64,000 nt of DNA from Paraburkholderia adhaesiva (GCF_021390575.1 NZ_JAJEJQ010000001.1:2952501-3016500), one strand, 5' to 3'. Numbered from the stretch's first letter, positions 46,262-60,697 are shown. Numbers and translations: made by a program. The notes: generated by a model from the letters alone, not told the origin.

Positions 46262-47079
46262 GAACGGCCTCCGCCCACGCCGAAGTCCGCGGCGAGCGGC
46301 ACATTCGTCGGGTAGTGAAAGTGGAACGGACCGTCGGGCGCGCCGTCGATGAACTGGCGCACCGTCGGGTCCGTCGAGGCGCGCAGTTCGTCAGGCGTGC
46401 CCTGCGCGTGCACCTTCCCGTTAGCGAGGAAGTAGACGTAATCAGCGATCGCGAACGATTCGGGCACGTCGTGCGTAACGAGGATCGACGTTGCACCCAG
46501 CGCGTCGTTGAGCGTGCGAATGAGGTTCGCCGTGATGCCGAGCGAAATGGGATCGAGGCCTGCGAACGGCTCGTCGTACATCATGAGTTCGGGGTCGAGC
46601 GCGATGGCACGCGCGAGCGCGACGCGACGCGCCATGCCGCCCGAGACTTCCGACGGCGCGAGATCACGTGCACCGCGCAGCCCGACCGCATTGAGCTTCA
46701 TGAGCACGAGGTCGCGGATCAGTTCTTCGGGGAGATCGGTGTGCTCGCGCAGCGCGAAAGCGACGTTCTCGAACACCGACATGTCGGTAAAGAGCGCGCC
46801 GAACTGGAACAGCATCCCCATCTTCCGGCGCAGCGCGTAGAGCCCCTCGCGCGTCTGTGCGCCGACATCCTTGCCCTGAAACAGCACCTCGCCGCGACGC
46901 GCACGCACGAGACCGCCGATCAGGCGCAGCACGGTCGTCTTGCCGCAGCCCGAACCGCCCATGACCGCCACCACCTGACCACGCGCAAAGCGCATGTTCA
47001 GGCCGGACAGGACGAGCCTGTCGCCGTAGCCGAAATCGACATCGCGCAGTTCCAGCAGGGTATCGGTGGATGATGGCAC
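46258..47079 (-). CDS. mlaF: Phospholipid transporter ATP-binding protein MlaF
   Basis: MlaF is the ATPase driving phospholipid transport by MlaFEDB. The 273-residue product shows Walker A GGSGCGKTT near residue 41, the signature SGGMARRVALARAIA near 148 and Walker B ELMMYDEPFAGLD near 168. The chosen start is a GTG; the ribosome site is weak. It is the first gene of mlaFEDACB and the whole leftward run to tatC follows. A consensus TATAAT lies 33 bp before the start. Confidence 0.96.
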   Translation of the reverse strand: MPSSTDTLLELRDVDFGYGDRLVLSGLNMRFARGQVVAVMGGSGCGKTTVLRLIGGLVRARRGEVLFQGKDVGAQTREGLYALRRKMGMLFQFGALFTDMSVFENVAFALREHTDLPEELIRDLVLMKLNAVGLRGARDLAPSEVSGGMARRVALARAIALDPELMMYDEPFAGLDPISLGITANLIRTLNDALGATSILVTHDVPESFAIADYVYFLANGKVHAQGTPDELRASTDPTVRQFIDGAPDGPFHFHYPTNVPLAADFGVGGGRS

Positions 47080-47111
47080 GTGATCTGACAGTCTATTTAC
47101 ACGAAGGCCGG

Positions 47112-47117
47112 ATTATA
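47112..47117 (-). promoter_or_regulatory. Likely -10 box for the mla operon
   Basis: TATAAT (minus strand) 33 bp upstream of the mlaF start, without a good -35 match at 16-18 bp. It is the only consensus -10 close to the start of the long leftward run. Confidence 0.45.
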
Positions 47118-47209
47118 GGGCCATCGTGAAAAAGCCGCCGTGATGCGCCCCGTCCCAATATGCTAGACGGCGGCATAGCGCCTGATGTAGCGCAAGCGGC
47201 CCCTCGACA

Positions 47210-47238
47210 GGACGGTTGCGCACGCGGTGCAACCGTCC
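47210..47238. other. 10-bp perfect hairpin after thiE
   Basis: GGACGGTTGC and its complement enclose a 9-base loop, 13 bp after the thiE stop on the minus strand. No U-run follows, so it may be a poor terminator, a Rho-linked 3' end or an RNA-stabilising stem. Confidence 0.5.
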
Positions 47239-47251
47239 GGCCTTGGGCCGA

Positions 47252-48363
47252 TTATTGCGTAAACGCCTGCTGCAACGCAGCGACTGCTGCAGCCGGGTCG
47301 GCGGCCTCGGTGACCGCGCGCACCACCGCCGCGCAGCCCACCCCAGTCGCGAGCACCTGCGGCAAGACCGCCATGTCGATACCGCCGATCGCCACCATCG
47401 GCGCGACGCCGTCAAACAGCTTCACGTAGCGTGCGAGGCGCGCCAGACCTTGCGGCGCGGTCGGCATGGCCTTGGTCGTCGTCGGGAACACCGCGCCGAG
47501 CGCGACGTAGCTCGGACGGAAGTGCAGCGCCGTGAGCATTTCGAAGTAGCCGTGCGACGAAAGACCGAGTCGCATGCCCGCGGCCGCCAGCGCGTCGAGA
47601 TCCGCCTCGCGCAGGTCCTCCTGGCCGAGATGCACGCCATAAGCGCCCGCCGCGAGCGCCTCGCGCCAGTGATCGTTGATGAACACGCGCGAGTCGGCAT
47701 GCTGGCGTCCTGCCGCAACACAACGTTCTATTTCGCGCACCAGTGCGGGCGACTTCGGCTGCTTGCTGCGCAACTGCACCGTCTTCGCGCCGTAGTCGAG
47801 CACGCGTTCGACCCAGTCCGCCGTGGGCAACACCGGGTACAGGCCGAGCTTCGCGGGACACGGCGCGAACGGCTGCGCGGGCGCATCCGGCAAGCCGAGC
47901 ACGCGCGGGAAGCGCGAGATGTCGACAGGCCAGGCGTCTTCGCGCGCTTCGTCACCATCGCGCCAGGCGAGCGCCAACACGAGTGCGTCGTGCGGGTCGA
48001 ATCCGCAGTCGAGGAACGCCGCCAGCGCGGGGATCCAGTCTTCCGCCAGTTCGCCCTCGAGCGCGTAGCGCACGCCGCCGAGATGCAGCGTCGCGCGACC
48101 GTGCCCCGCGTCCATTGCCGCTTCGATCACGCCCGCGCCGTCGAGCATCCAGCGCGCGATGTTCGCGAGGTGCGGTGCGGCGTCGGTCACGATGATCAGG
48201 TCGCCGCCGTTCGGCGCATCGGGCGGCGTCAGGCAGATGCGCCACGGTGCGTGCGTCGGCGGCCAGTCGCCGAGGCGCGCGCGGATGCGTTCAGCCGCAG
48301 CGACGAGTTCATCGGCAGGCGGCCAGAAGAGTTCGCGGTCCTGCAATCGCAAGGTTTCGGTCA

Positions 48364-48364
<1 letters not shown>
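47252..48364 (-). CDS. thiE: Thiamine phosphate synthase with N-terminal extension
   Basis: ThiE joins HMP-PP and thiazole phosphate to give thiamine phosphate. The 370-residue protein has the ThiE TIM barrel from about residue 172 (GLYPVLPTADWVERVL, VQLRSKQ, then VHLGQEDLREA and AIGGIDMAVLP). Residues 1-170 are not part of normal ThiE (about 210-220 residues); they include GVIEAAMDAGHGR and a helix GFDPHDALVLALAW that recall a degenerate ThiD-like fold, an inference. The ATG shares a base with the thiG stop (TGATG). Confidence 0.94.
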
Positions 48365-49176
<812 letters not shown>

Positions 49177-49211
49177 GGTAGTTAGATCCCTGGCAGGTGT
49201 GGGGCGACTGG

Positions 49212-49409
49212 TCAACCGCCCGCCACCGGACTCACGATATCGATGCGGTCGCCCGCCTGGAGTGCGCGCGCGCCTTGCTGGGCGCGCGCGACGAAATTGC
49301 CGTTCAACGCAACGGCGAAAGGCGGTCGCGCACCGTACGCGGTGAGCGCGTCGGCGACCGTTGCGCCATCGGGCAGCGTGAGCAGCTTCTGGTTGACGTG
49401 TATGTCCAT
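49212..49409 (-). CDS. thiS: Sulfur carrier protein ThiS
   Basis: ThiS is a ubiquitin-like carrier whose C-terminal glycine becomes a thiocarboxylate that donates sulfur to ThiG. The 65-residue product ends in PVAGG, the required Gly-Gly, and has the beta-grasp pattern [11 protein letters not shown] and [12 protein letters not shown]. The gene is 35 bp before thiG and 37 bp after thiO, consistent with one operon. Another in-frame ATG lies two codons upstream. Confidence 0.93.
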   Translation of the reverse strand: MDIHVNQKLLTLPDGATVADALTAYGARPPFAVALNGNFVARAQQGARALQAGDRIDIVSPVAGG

Positions 49410-49446
49410 GTCGATACTTGTTACGTGTGGCTGGTTACTCGCGCTT

Positions 49447-50589
49447 TCAGGCGTGCTCGCGCGTGCCCTGCAAATGAAGCATGTCGCTCCAGCGCGAATC
49501 GCGGCGTAGCGTCTCGAAGGCATCCGCATCGGTGACGCGGCCATCGAAGAGTGCCTGAGCGCAGCGCACCGCCTCATCGGCCACTTCGGGCGCAATCATG
49601 AAGCCGTGACGGTAGAGGCCGTTCAGGCGCAACGTCTGCGCGCCATCCCAGATCAGCGCGGGGCGATGATCGGGCAGCGTCGGACGGCAATTCGTCGCCA
49701 GTTCGAGGACGCGCGCCTCGCCGAACGCCGGATGCACCGCGAACAAGGCACTCATCAATTCGAGCGCGGAGCGCACGCTCACCGGCGACCTGTCCTCGCC
49801 TTCGATCTCGGTCGCGCCGATCACGAAGACATCGTCCTGTTTCGGCGCGACATAGAGCGGATACCTCGGATGCAGAATGCGCACGGGCCGCGTGATCCCG
49901 ATACCGGGTGCATGCACGCGGGCGACCTCGCCGCGAATGCCACGCAGCGTGGGCAGCGCGGATTTCGCACCGAGTCCGCGGCAGTCGATCGTCACGCGTG
50001 CGCGCGGCAGATCGGCATCGTCGACGGTCGTATTCCAGTGCGTTTCGACGCCCCGCTGTGCGAGTCCGGCCGCCAGCGCGCGCAGTGCCTGACGGTTGTC
50101 GAGCTGGCCGTCGCCTTGCAGCAGCCAGCCGCGAGAGAAACGTCCTGCGAGCGCCGGCTCCGCTGCGTCGAGTTGCGCGCCCGCGAGCGGCACGAAGCCG
50201 TCGTCGGCGAGCCAGTGCGGTGCGTTCGCGCGCACGCGGCGCTCGAAAAGCGGCGCCTCCGTGCGGTCGGCCTGATGCCAGACCACGAGCGTGCCGTTGC
50301 GCTGGAAGTAGACCGGCTCGGGCAGCTCCGCGAGAATGCGCGGCCAGCTGTCGAGCGACGCGACGCCGAGTTCGGTGATGAGCAATTCGGCGACGGCAGC
50401 CTCGGCGAGCGGCGCGAGCATCGCGGCCGCGACCCAGGCCGCGGAGTTGGCTCCATCGGGTCCTCCGCTCTCGTAGAGCGCGACGCGATGGCCCGCGCCC
50501 GCGAGCCGCCAGGCGACGAGGCGCCCGCTCAAGCCCCCACCGAGGACGGCGAAATCGGGCGTTGTGGAGGTAGCGCGTGCGCCAGTCAT
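49447..50589 (-). CDS. thiO: FAD-dependent glycine oxidase ThiO
   Basis: ThiO oxidises glycine to the iminoacetate used by ThiG, the aerobic route to the thiazole nitrogen. The 380-residue flavoprotein of the DAO family has the FAD Rossmann motif VLGGGLSGRLVAWRLAGAG near the start, the signature TIDCRGLGA near residue 205 and the C-terminal NGLYRHGFMIAPEV. The start ATG at 50589 is preferred because the in-frame extension upstream runs into the riboswitch leader. It is the first gene behind the TPP riboswitch. Confidence 0.95.
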   Translation of the reverse strand: MTGARATSTTPDFAVLGGGLSGRLVAWRLAGAGHRVALYESGGPDGANSAAWVAAAMLAPLAEAAVAELLITELGVASLDSWPRILAELPEPVYFQRNGTLVVWHQADRTEAPLFERRVRANAPHWLADDGFVPLAGAQLDAAEPALAGRFSRGWLLQGDGQLDNRQALRALAAGLAQRGVETHWNTTVDDADLPRARVTIDCRGLGAKSALPTLRGIRGEVARVHAPGIGITRPVRILHPRYPLYVAPKQDDVFVIGATEIEGEDRSPVSVRSALELMSALFAVHPAFGEARVLELATNCRPTLPDHRPALIWDGAQTLRLNGLYRHGFMIAPEVADEAVRCAQALFDGRVTDADAFETLRRDSRWSDMLHLQGTREHA

Positions 50590-50735
50590 GACGAGACTCC
50601 GACGCGAGCAGACGCAAGGACGCACGACGCGGTAAAGCACGCGCCGGACACTGGACGAACTGAATGAACTGAAGAATAGGCGGTCATCGTATCCTTTCCG
50701 TACGGTAGTTGCAGACGTACCTAAGGACGAAACCG

Positions 50736-50787
50736 GCCGGCATGGCCGGCTGGACAGTGCAATAAAGACAAACGGGACAGCGGTCCC
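50736..50787 (-). promoter_or_regulatory. Possible riboswitch expression-platform hairpins
   Basis: On the minus strand GGGAC-CGCT-GTCCC (50774-50787) is followed by GTTTGTCTTTATT, terminator-like, and a GCCGGC inverted repeat lies at 50736-50750. Either could fold only when TPP is bound. Confidence 0.5.
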
Positions 50788-50838
50788 ATACACTTGCCCA
50801 GCGGGAAACTGAAGATAACTCCAGTAATGCTTTCCTGA

Positions 50839-50932
50839 AACTTCCCGCGCCGGTATTACCCGGATCGGGTGCAAAGGGTCTCTCTCAGCCTCGCCGCAAC
50901 ATGCACCGCATGTCGGGCGTAGCACCCCTGTT
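50839..50932 (-). ncRNA. TPP riboswitch (THI element)
   Basis: The minus strand contains the thi-box hallmarks in order: a GGGGTGCT start stem, GGCTGAGAGAGACCC, then CACCCGATCCGGGTAATACC, and the closing GCGCGGGAAG. The conserved CUGAGA and ACCCGAUC...GGAUAAUACC-like core are both present. It lies about 250 bp ahead of thiO and should turn the thiOSGE operon down when thiamine pyrophosphate is plentiful. Confidence 0.95.
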
Positions 50933-51183
50933 TCGTCAGCGGACATTAGACCACAAAAGCCGCTGGCGCCGCAAACCTCGGCGGGCGCTCACGCACGGTG
51001 TGCGGCGCGCGCCCCTGGCAAAATTCCTGGCAACGGCACCATGCATCGCGCCCCGCGCCAGTGAGACAATGGGCCGCGCGATTAAGCTGCACTTAAGCAG
51101 CCCGCGACAGAATCGGAGCGCCAGCGCTCCGCGCAGCACGCTCGCACCATCGGCCGATGGCCGGACCACACATCGGAACACAC

Positions 51184-52935
51184 ATGACGAACCTTTCTTC
51201 CCGCTCCACGCCGGACCAGCAGGAACGGATCTCGGCCTGGAGCCTGATCAAGCCCTATTGGGTTTCCGAAGAACGCTGGGTCGCCCTGGCGCTGCTCATC
51301 GCAATCGTTGCGATCAATCTGCTCATCGTGTGGATTAACGTGCGGCTCAACTTCTGGAACCGCGATTTTTTTAACGCGCTCCAGGGTAAGCAAGCGGCAC
51401 AGTTCCAGCACTTGTTGCTGATCTTCACGGGCTACGCGTTCGCCTACATCTTCCTTGCGGTCTATGGGCGTTATCTGCGCCAGATGCTCGCATTCCGTTG
51501 GCGTCAGTGGCTCACCACACGCTTCCTCGGTGAGTGGCTGCGCGACGGCGCCTTTTATCGCATCGAGCGAGACCGTCTCGCCGACAACCCAGACCAGCGG
51601 ATCAGCGACGACCTGCAATCGTTCGCAAACAGCACGCTCACGCTCACGCTTGATCTTTTGTCCACGGTCGTCACGCTGTTCTCGTTCATCACCATCCTGT
51701 GGACCGTCTCCGGCGCTCTGTCGTTTACATTGGCCGGGCACGCGATCAGCATTCCCGGCTACATGGTCTGGGTCGCCGCGCTGTACGCCATCTTCGGGTC
51801 ATTCATCATTCACAAAGTGAATCACCCGCTTGTGTCGATCAACTATCAGCAACAGCGCGTCGAAGCCGATTTCCGCTTCGGCCTCATTCGCCTGCGCGAA
51901 AACGCAGAGCAAATCGCGCTTTACGACGGCATGGAAACCGAGCAAGCCAACGCGCGAGGTCTGTTCCAGCACATCCGCGATAACTGGACGCGCGTGATGA
52001 AGTACACACGGCGGCTCACCTTCGTGCAGAACTTCTACGGTCAGGTCGCCATCATCTTTCCGCTCGTGGTCGCAGCGCCGCGCTATTTCGCCGGTGCATT
52101 TACGTTCGGCGTGGTTACGCAGATCGCGGACGCATTCGGCACCGTCAGCGCTTCGTTCTCGTGGTTCATCGACAATTACGCGACGCTGGTCGAATGGCGC
52201 GCCACGGTCAACCGTCTGCGTGAATTCGAGCGCGTGGTCCACGCGCCGCGCCTGAAGGAAAGCGTCTCGCGCGCGACCGAACACGGCGGCATCAACCTGC
52301 ATTTCGTCGATGCCAACGCGCTCTCGACCGAGCACCTGGTGCTCTCGCTGCCCAACGGCGAACCGCTCTCCGAAGTACGCGACATCGCCATCAAACCGGG
52401 TTCGCGCTGGCTCGTGCGCGGTCCCTCGGGCGCGGGCAAGAGCACGCTGATGCGTGCACTCGCGGGCCTGTGGCCTTTCGGCGAAGGTTCGATCGATGCG
52501 CCCGTCGATGCACGCATGATGTTCATCCCGCAGCAGAGCTATCTGCCGATCGGCACGCTCAAGGCGGCGCTCACGTATCCGTCCGCACCGGGCGAATACA
52601 GCGACGATGAGTGCCGTGAGGCGCTGCGCGCGTGCCGCCTCGAAGAGTACGCGGACCGGTTGGGCGAGTCGGCGCACTGGACGCGCGTACTCTCGCCGGG
52701 CGAGCAGCAGCGGCTTGCGGGCGCGCGCGTGCTGCTTCACAAGCCCGACTATCTGTTCCTCGACGAAGCGACTAGCGCCCTTGATCCTGACAATGAAAAC
52801 CGGCTGTACAAGCTCTTCGACGACCGGCTGCCGAAGGCGGCGATCGTGAGCGTGGCGCATCGCGAGTCGCTTGCGGCTTTCCATGATGAGACGCTCGATA
52901 TCGAGCGGATGCCGGAAGAGCGGATCGCGGCTTGA
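51184..52935 (+). CDS. SbmA/BacA-like ABC transporter, permease-ATPase fusion
   Basis: A 583-residue inner-membrane protein in which an ABC_membrane_2 / SbmA-BacA permease domain (about 1-340, six helices) is fused to an ATPase domain. Signature pieces are VWINVRLNFWNRDFFNALQ near the start and NPDQRISDDLQSFA, both SbmA-type. Walker A GPSGAGKST is at 413-421, LSPGEQQRLAGARV is the signature and PDYLFLDEATSALD the Walker B. Related proteins import peptides, cobalamin or very long chain fatty acids; substrate here is not set. Its 3' end runs into the palindromic repeat array. Confidence 0.92.
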   Translation: MTNLSSRSTPDQQERISAWSLIKPYWVSEERWVALALLIAIVAINLLIVWINVRLNFWNRDFFNALQGKQAAQFQHLLLIFTGYAFAYIFLAVYGRYLRQMLAFRWRQWLTTRFLGEWLRDGAFYRIERDRLADNPDQRISDDLQSFANSTLTLTLDLLSTVVTLFSFITILWTVSGALSFTLAGHAISIPGYMVWVAALYAIFGSFIIHKVNHPLVSINYQQQRVEADFRFGLIRLRENAEQIALYDGMETEQANARGLFQHIRDNWTRVMKYTRRLTFVQNFYGQVAIIFPLVVAAPRYFAGAFTFGVVTQIADAFGTVSASFSWFIDNYATLVEWRATVNRLREFERVVHAPRLKESVSRATEHGGINLHFVDANALSTEHLVLSLPNGEPLSEVRDIAIKPGSRWLVRGPSGAGKSTLMRALAGLWPFGEGSIDAPVDARMMFIPQQSYLPIGTLKAALTYPSAPGEYSDDECREALRACRLEEYADRLGESAHWTRVLSPGEQQRLAGARVLLHKPDYLFLDEATSALDPDNENRLYKLFDDRLPKAAIVSVAHRESLAAFHDETLDIERMPEERIAA

Positions 52936-53381
52936 GCGCGGACGGCGGTCGTGTGTCGATCAGAGTTAGTGCTTGAGCTGTCGGCTGGAGTTGGCGCTTT
53001 AGCGCTTACTCCAGCCCCATGCAGAGCACTTACTCTGATCCCATGCAAAGCTGTCGATCAGAGTTAGCGCTTTAGCTGTCGGCTGGAGTTGGCGCTTTAG
53101 CGCTTACTCCAGCCCCATGCAGAGCACTTACTCTGGTCCCATGCAGAGTTGTCGATCAGAGTTAGTGCTTTAGCTTGTTGGCCGGAGTTGGCGTTTTAGC
53201 ACTTACTCCGGCCGAATGCAGCGCGCTTACTCTGGTCCTATGCAAAGCTGTCGATAAGAGTTGGCGCTTTGGCGCTTACTCCGGCCCAATGCAGCGCACT
53301 TACTCTGGCTCCATGCAAAGCCGTCGATCGGAGTCGGTCTTCTAGCGCTGACGCTAGTCCCACGCAGCGTGCATTAACGAT
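52936..53381. other. 446-bp convergent intergenic space filled by the nested palindromic repeats
   Basis: The space between the ABC gene (+) and the 2'-5' RNA ligase-like gene (-) is almost wholly repeat array (52955-53372). No open frame with protein character is present. Confidence 0.85.
52955..53372. repeat. 98-bp tandem array of nested palindromes, about 4.5 units
   Basis: Unit starts are at 52955, 53053, 53151, 53250 (truncated, 73 bp) and 53323 (decayed, 50 bp). Units 1 and 2 are both 98 bp and differ at only about five positions. In unit 1, outer arms GATCAGAGT (52958-52966) and ACTCTGATC (53032-53040) pair; inner arms GGCTGGAGT (52983-52991) and ACTCCAGCC (53008-53016) pair perfectly within them. 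The inner 48-bp module looks like a copy of the outer one inserted at its loop. It is convergent-intergenic, as REP/BIME elements are. I do not know it as a named family. Confidence 0.9.
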
Positions 53382-53936
53382 TCACGCTCCGTCCAGCGCC
53401 ACACTCGCTAGCGCGTCGTAGCGCGCTCCCTGGCGAGCAAGCGTACTCGAATACAGCACGAGCGACGTAAAGCGCAGCGGCGGCAGCGTGTGCGGGTCAC
53501 AGACAAGCGTCGCCGACGTCGCGTCGCGTGCGAATCGCGCAAGCGTGACGTGCGGACGAAACGCGCGTGCATCGAGCGGCAAACCCGCCTCAAACATCAG
53601 CGAACGCACTCGCCAATCAAGCGCGACGAAAGCGTCGGACATCTCCAGAGCAGCCACCATCAAGCGCGGATGCGCGCGGCCCGGCCAGCACTCGATCTTC
53701 GTGACCGGTGCAGGCGGGATCTGCACGGCGTGGTCCCGCAGGCGGCGCGCAAGCATTTCGCCGGCGTCGCCAGGCAGCACGCCAATGAACGCAACCGTCA
53801 GATGCAACTGTTCATACGGCACCCGCCGCGCGTTGGGCGGGATGTCGAGCGCTGCGAGCGCGTCGCGCGACGCCGCGTCGGGCGCTAGCGCGATGAAGCA
53901 GCGCTTCCACGAATCGAGATTCGGGGCTTCGGACAT
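53382..53936 (-). CDS. thpR: RNA 2',3'-cyclic phosphodiesterase (2'-5' RNA ligase family)
   Basis: A 184-residue member of the 2H phosphoesterase superfamily, which opens 2',3'-cyclic phosphates on RNA ends. The two catalytic HxTx motifs are HLTV (near residue 45) and HVTL (near 130), both intact, with the RVPYEQLHLTVAFIG block before the first. It lies between two loci of the palindromic repeat family and is transcribed leftward. Confidence 0.93.
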   Translation of the reverse strand: MSEAPNLDSWKRCFIALAPDAASRDALAALDIPPNARRVPYEQLHLTVAFIGVLPGDAGEMLARRLRDHAVQIPPAPVTKIECWPGRAHPRLMVAALEMSDAFVALDWRVRSLMFEAGLPLDARAFRPHVTLARFARDATSATLVCDPHTLPPLRFTSLVLYSSTLARQGARYDALASVALDGA

Positions 53937-54031
53937 GATCGGAGCGGGATCGGTCGAACAGTTCGTGCCATGGTAACGCCTAAGGCGACAACTGCCCGCG
54001 AACCACGCAGCGACCCCGCGAAGCCGGACGA

Positions 54032-54064
54032 AAAAAACGGGCCACCCAAGGGTGACCCGTTTTT
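54032..54064. terminator. Intrinsic terminator upstream of the thpR gene
   Basis: AAAACGGG-C-CACCC pairs with GGGTG-A-CCCGTTTT with one C-A mismatch and a 2-base loop. A and T runs flank it. It lies downstream of gltD (54164) on the minus strand, so it probably ends the gltBD transcript. Confidence 0.8.
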
Positions 54065-54090
54065 CTCTCGCAAACCGCAGTCTGCGGTGT

Positions 54091-54166
54091 GTCGGCTGGA
54101 GTTAGCGCTTTAGCTGTCGGCCGGAGTTAGAGCTTCCGCCCTTACTCCGGCGCTACCGCTAACTCA
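54091..54166. repeat. Second nested palindrome of the same family, at the gltD stop
   Basis: Outer arms GAGTTAGCG (54099-54107) and CGCTAACTC (54157-54165) enclose inner arms GCCGGAGT (54120-54127) and ACTCCGGC (54144-54151). The unit begins GTCGGCTGGAGTT and repeats GTCGGCCGGAGTT, matching the 52955 array. The outer right arm overlaps the first two bases of the gltD stop codon (54164-54166). Confidence 0.88.
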
Positions 54167-55630
54167 ACGCGGCAGCTCCGAACTCCCCATCAGATACGCA
54201 TCGACCGAACGCGCGCACTGACGCCCTTCGCGAATCGCCCAGACAACGAGCGACTGACCACGGCGCATGTCACCGGCGGTGAAGACCTTGTCGACGGACG
54301 TGTAGTAAGCCTTCTCGCCTTCAGTCGAAGCGCGCACGTTGCCGCGCGCATCCTTGTCGACGCCGAACGCTTCGAGCACCGGTGACACCGGCTGCGTGAA
54401 ACCCATAGCGAGCAGCACGAGGTCGGCCTTCATTTCGAACTCCGAACCCGGCACTTCGACCATCTTGCCGTCCTTCCACTCGACGCGCGCGGCGATGAGC
54501 TTTTCGACCTTGCCGTTCTTGCCCTCAAAGCGCTTCGTCGCGACCGACCAGTCGCGCTCGCAGCCTTCTTCGTGCGACGACGAAGTGCGCAGCTTGATCG
54601 GCCAGTACGGCCACACGAGCGGCTTGTTCTCTTCCTCGGGCGGCTGCGGCAGCAGTTCGAACTGCGTGACGCTCTTCGCGCCGTGACGGTTCGAGGTGCC
54701 GACGCAGTCGGAACCCGTATCACCGCCGCCGATCACGATGACCTGCTTGCCCTTCGCGACGAGCTGGTCGGCAACCTTGTCACCCGCGTTGACCTTGTTT
54801 TGCTGCGGCAGGAAATCCATCGCGTAGTGGATGCCCTGCAGCTCGCGACCCGGCACCGGCAGATCGCGCGGCGTTTCCGAACCGCCTGCGATCACCACGG
54901 CGTCGAACTGTTCCTTCAGTTCTTCCGGCGTGACGGTTTCCTTGGCGGTGTTGCCGATGTACTCCGGCAGTTCGCCCTTGCCGACGAACACGTTGGCGCG
55001 GAACGTCACGCCCTCGGCTTCCATCTGGCGCATGCGGCGATCGATCAGCCACTTCTCCAGCTTGAAGTCGGGAATGCCGTAGCGCAGCAGGCCACCAATG
55101 CGGTCGTTCTTTTCGAACACCGTCACGTCGTGGCCGGCGCGCGCGAGTTGCTGCGCGGCAGCGAGGCCCGCGGGGCCCGAGCCCACGACGGCAACTTTCT
55201 TGCCCGTCTTCTGCTTCGCAACCTGCGGCGCGACCCAGCCTTCGGACCAGGCCTTGTCGATGATCGCGTGCTCGATCGACTTGATGCCGACCGGGTCGTT
55301 GTTGATGCCGAGCGTGCACGCCGCTTCGCACGGCGCCGGGCAGATGCGGCCCGTGAACTCGGGGAAGTTGTTCGTCGAGTGCAGCACCTCGATCGCCGAC
55401 TTCCAGTCCTGGCGGAACACCAGATCGTTGAAGTCAGGAATGATGTTGTTGACCGGGCAGCCGTTGTTGCAGAACGGAATACCGCAGTCCATGCAACGCG
55501 CGCCCTGGAGCTTCGCGTCCGCGTCGGACAGCGCCGCCACGAACTCCTTGTAGTGCTTCACCCGCGTAAGCGGTGCTTCGTACGCCTCATGCTGGCGCTC
55601 GTACTCGAGAAAACCGGTTGCCTTACCCAT
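54164..55630 (-). CDS. gltD: Glutamate synthase small subunit
   Basis: GltD supplies electrons from NADPH, through FAD and [4Fe-4S] clusters, to the large subunit. The 488-residue product has the N-terminal Cys-rich cluster-binding region ([14 protein letters not shown] and [10 protein letters not shown]), the FAD Rossmann motif [21 protein letters not shown] motif [13 protein letters not shown], and a long TSS... region typical of GltD. It is transcribed from the gltB promoter region 118 bp downstream of gltB, and its stop codon is overlapped by a palindromic repeat. Confidence 0.97.
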   Translation of the reverse strand: MGKATGFLEYERQHEAYEAPLTRVKHYKEFVAALSDADAKLQGARCMDCGIPFCNNGCPVNNIIPDFNDLVFRQDWKSAIEVLHSTNNFPEFTGRICPAPCEAACTLGINNDPVGIKSIEHAIIDKAWSEGWVAPQVAKQKTGKKVAVVGSGPAGLAAAQQLARAGHDVTVFEKNDRIGGLLRYGIPDFKLEKWLIDRRMRQMEAEGVTFRANVFVGKGELPEYIGNTAKETVTPEELKEQFDAVVIAGGSETPRDLPVPGRELQGIHYAMDFLPQQNKVNAGDKVADQLVAKGKQVIVIGGGDTGSDCVGTSNRHGAKSVTQFELLPQPPEEENKPLVWPYWPIKLRTSSSHEEGCERDWSVATKRFEGKNGKVEKLIAARVEWKDGKMVEVPGSEFEMKADLVLLAMGFTQPVSPVLEAFGVDKDARGNVRASTEGEKAYYTSVDKVFTAGDMRRGQSLVVWAIREGRQCARSVDAYLMGSSELPR

Positions 55631-55748
55631 ATGGTTCCCGTCTATCCATTGACTCGTTCGGTGAGGGGATCGGCGGTCCGCCCTCGCGCTTCATGCGTCG
55701 CGCGGCGGACACGCCTTCGTCTATTCGTCTTCGCGGAAATCCGTCGAA

Positions 55749-60449
<4,701 letters not shown>

Positions 60450-60586
60450 GGGGACACCGTCCAAGAATGGCCAATGGGTGGCCGTTGATTCCGTCTTTTA
60501 CTTTCCGCCGCTTGTGTGACCGCTGTACGGCGTTGTGCAGGCGATGCGAGCTTCCCGCGTCATGCGCCGAGGAGAGCCGAAAGGCG

Positions 60587-60615
60587 AATATACGCGACGA
60601 ATCAAAGGCATGCAA
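60587..60615 (-). promoter_or_regulatory. Likely sigma-70 promoter of gltBD
   Basis: On the minus strand TTGCAT and TATATT are separated by exactly 17 bases, near-consensus for sigma-70. Transcription would start about 130 bases before the gltB ATG. Confidence 0.65.
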
Positions 60616-60697
60616 ATAAAACCGCATGATTGAACCCCATTTATCACGATGCTGCATTCGCATATATTTTTATTGGGGCCATATCAATTGCAGACTT

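Larger units (their letters stand above)
50590..51183. other. 594-bp divergent region with the thiamine control elements
   Basis: The region between thiO (-) and the SbmA-like gene (+) contains the TPP riboswitch and expression platform on the minus strand, and the upstream sequence of the SbmA-like gene on the plus strand. Apart from these no gene is seen. A palindromic GCCGGC element with a 3-base spacer is at 50736-50750. Confidence 0.7.

Noticed and set aside
52955..53372. CRISPR array
   Set aside because: The units are 98 bp and directly abut each other without unique spacers, and no cas gene is near. The palindrome content fits REP-like elements instead.
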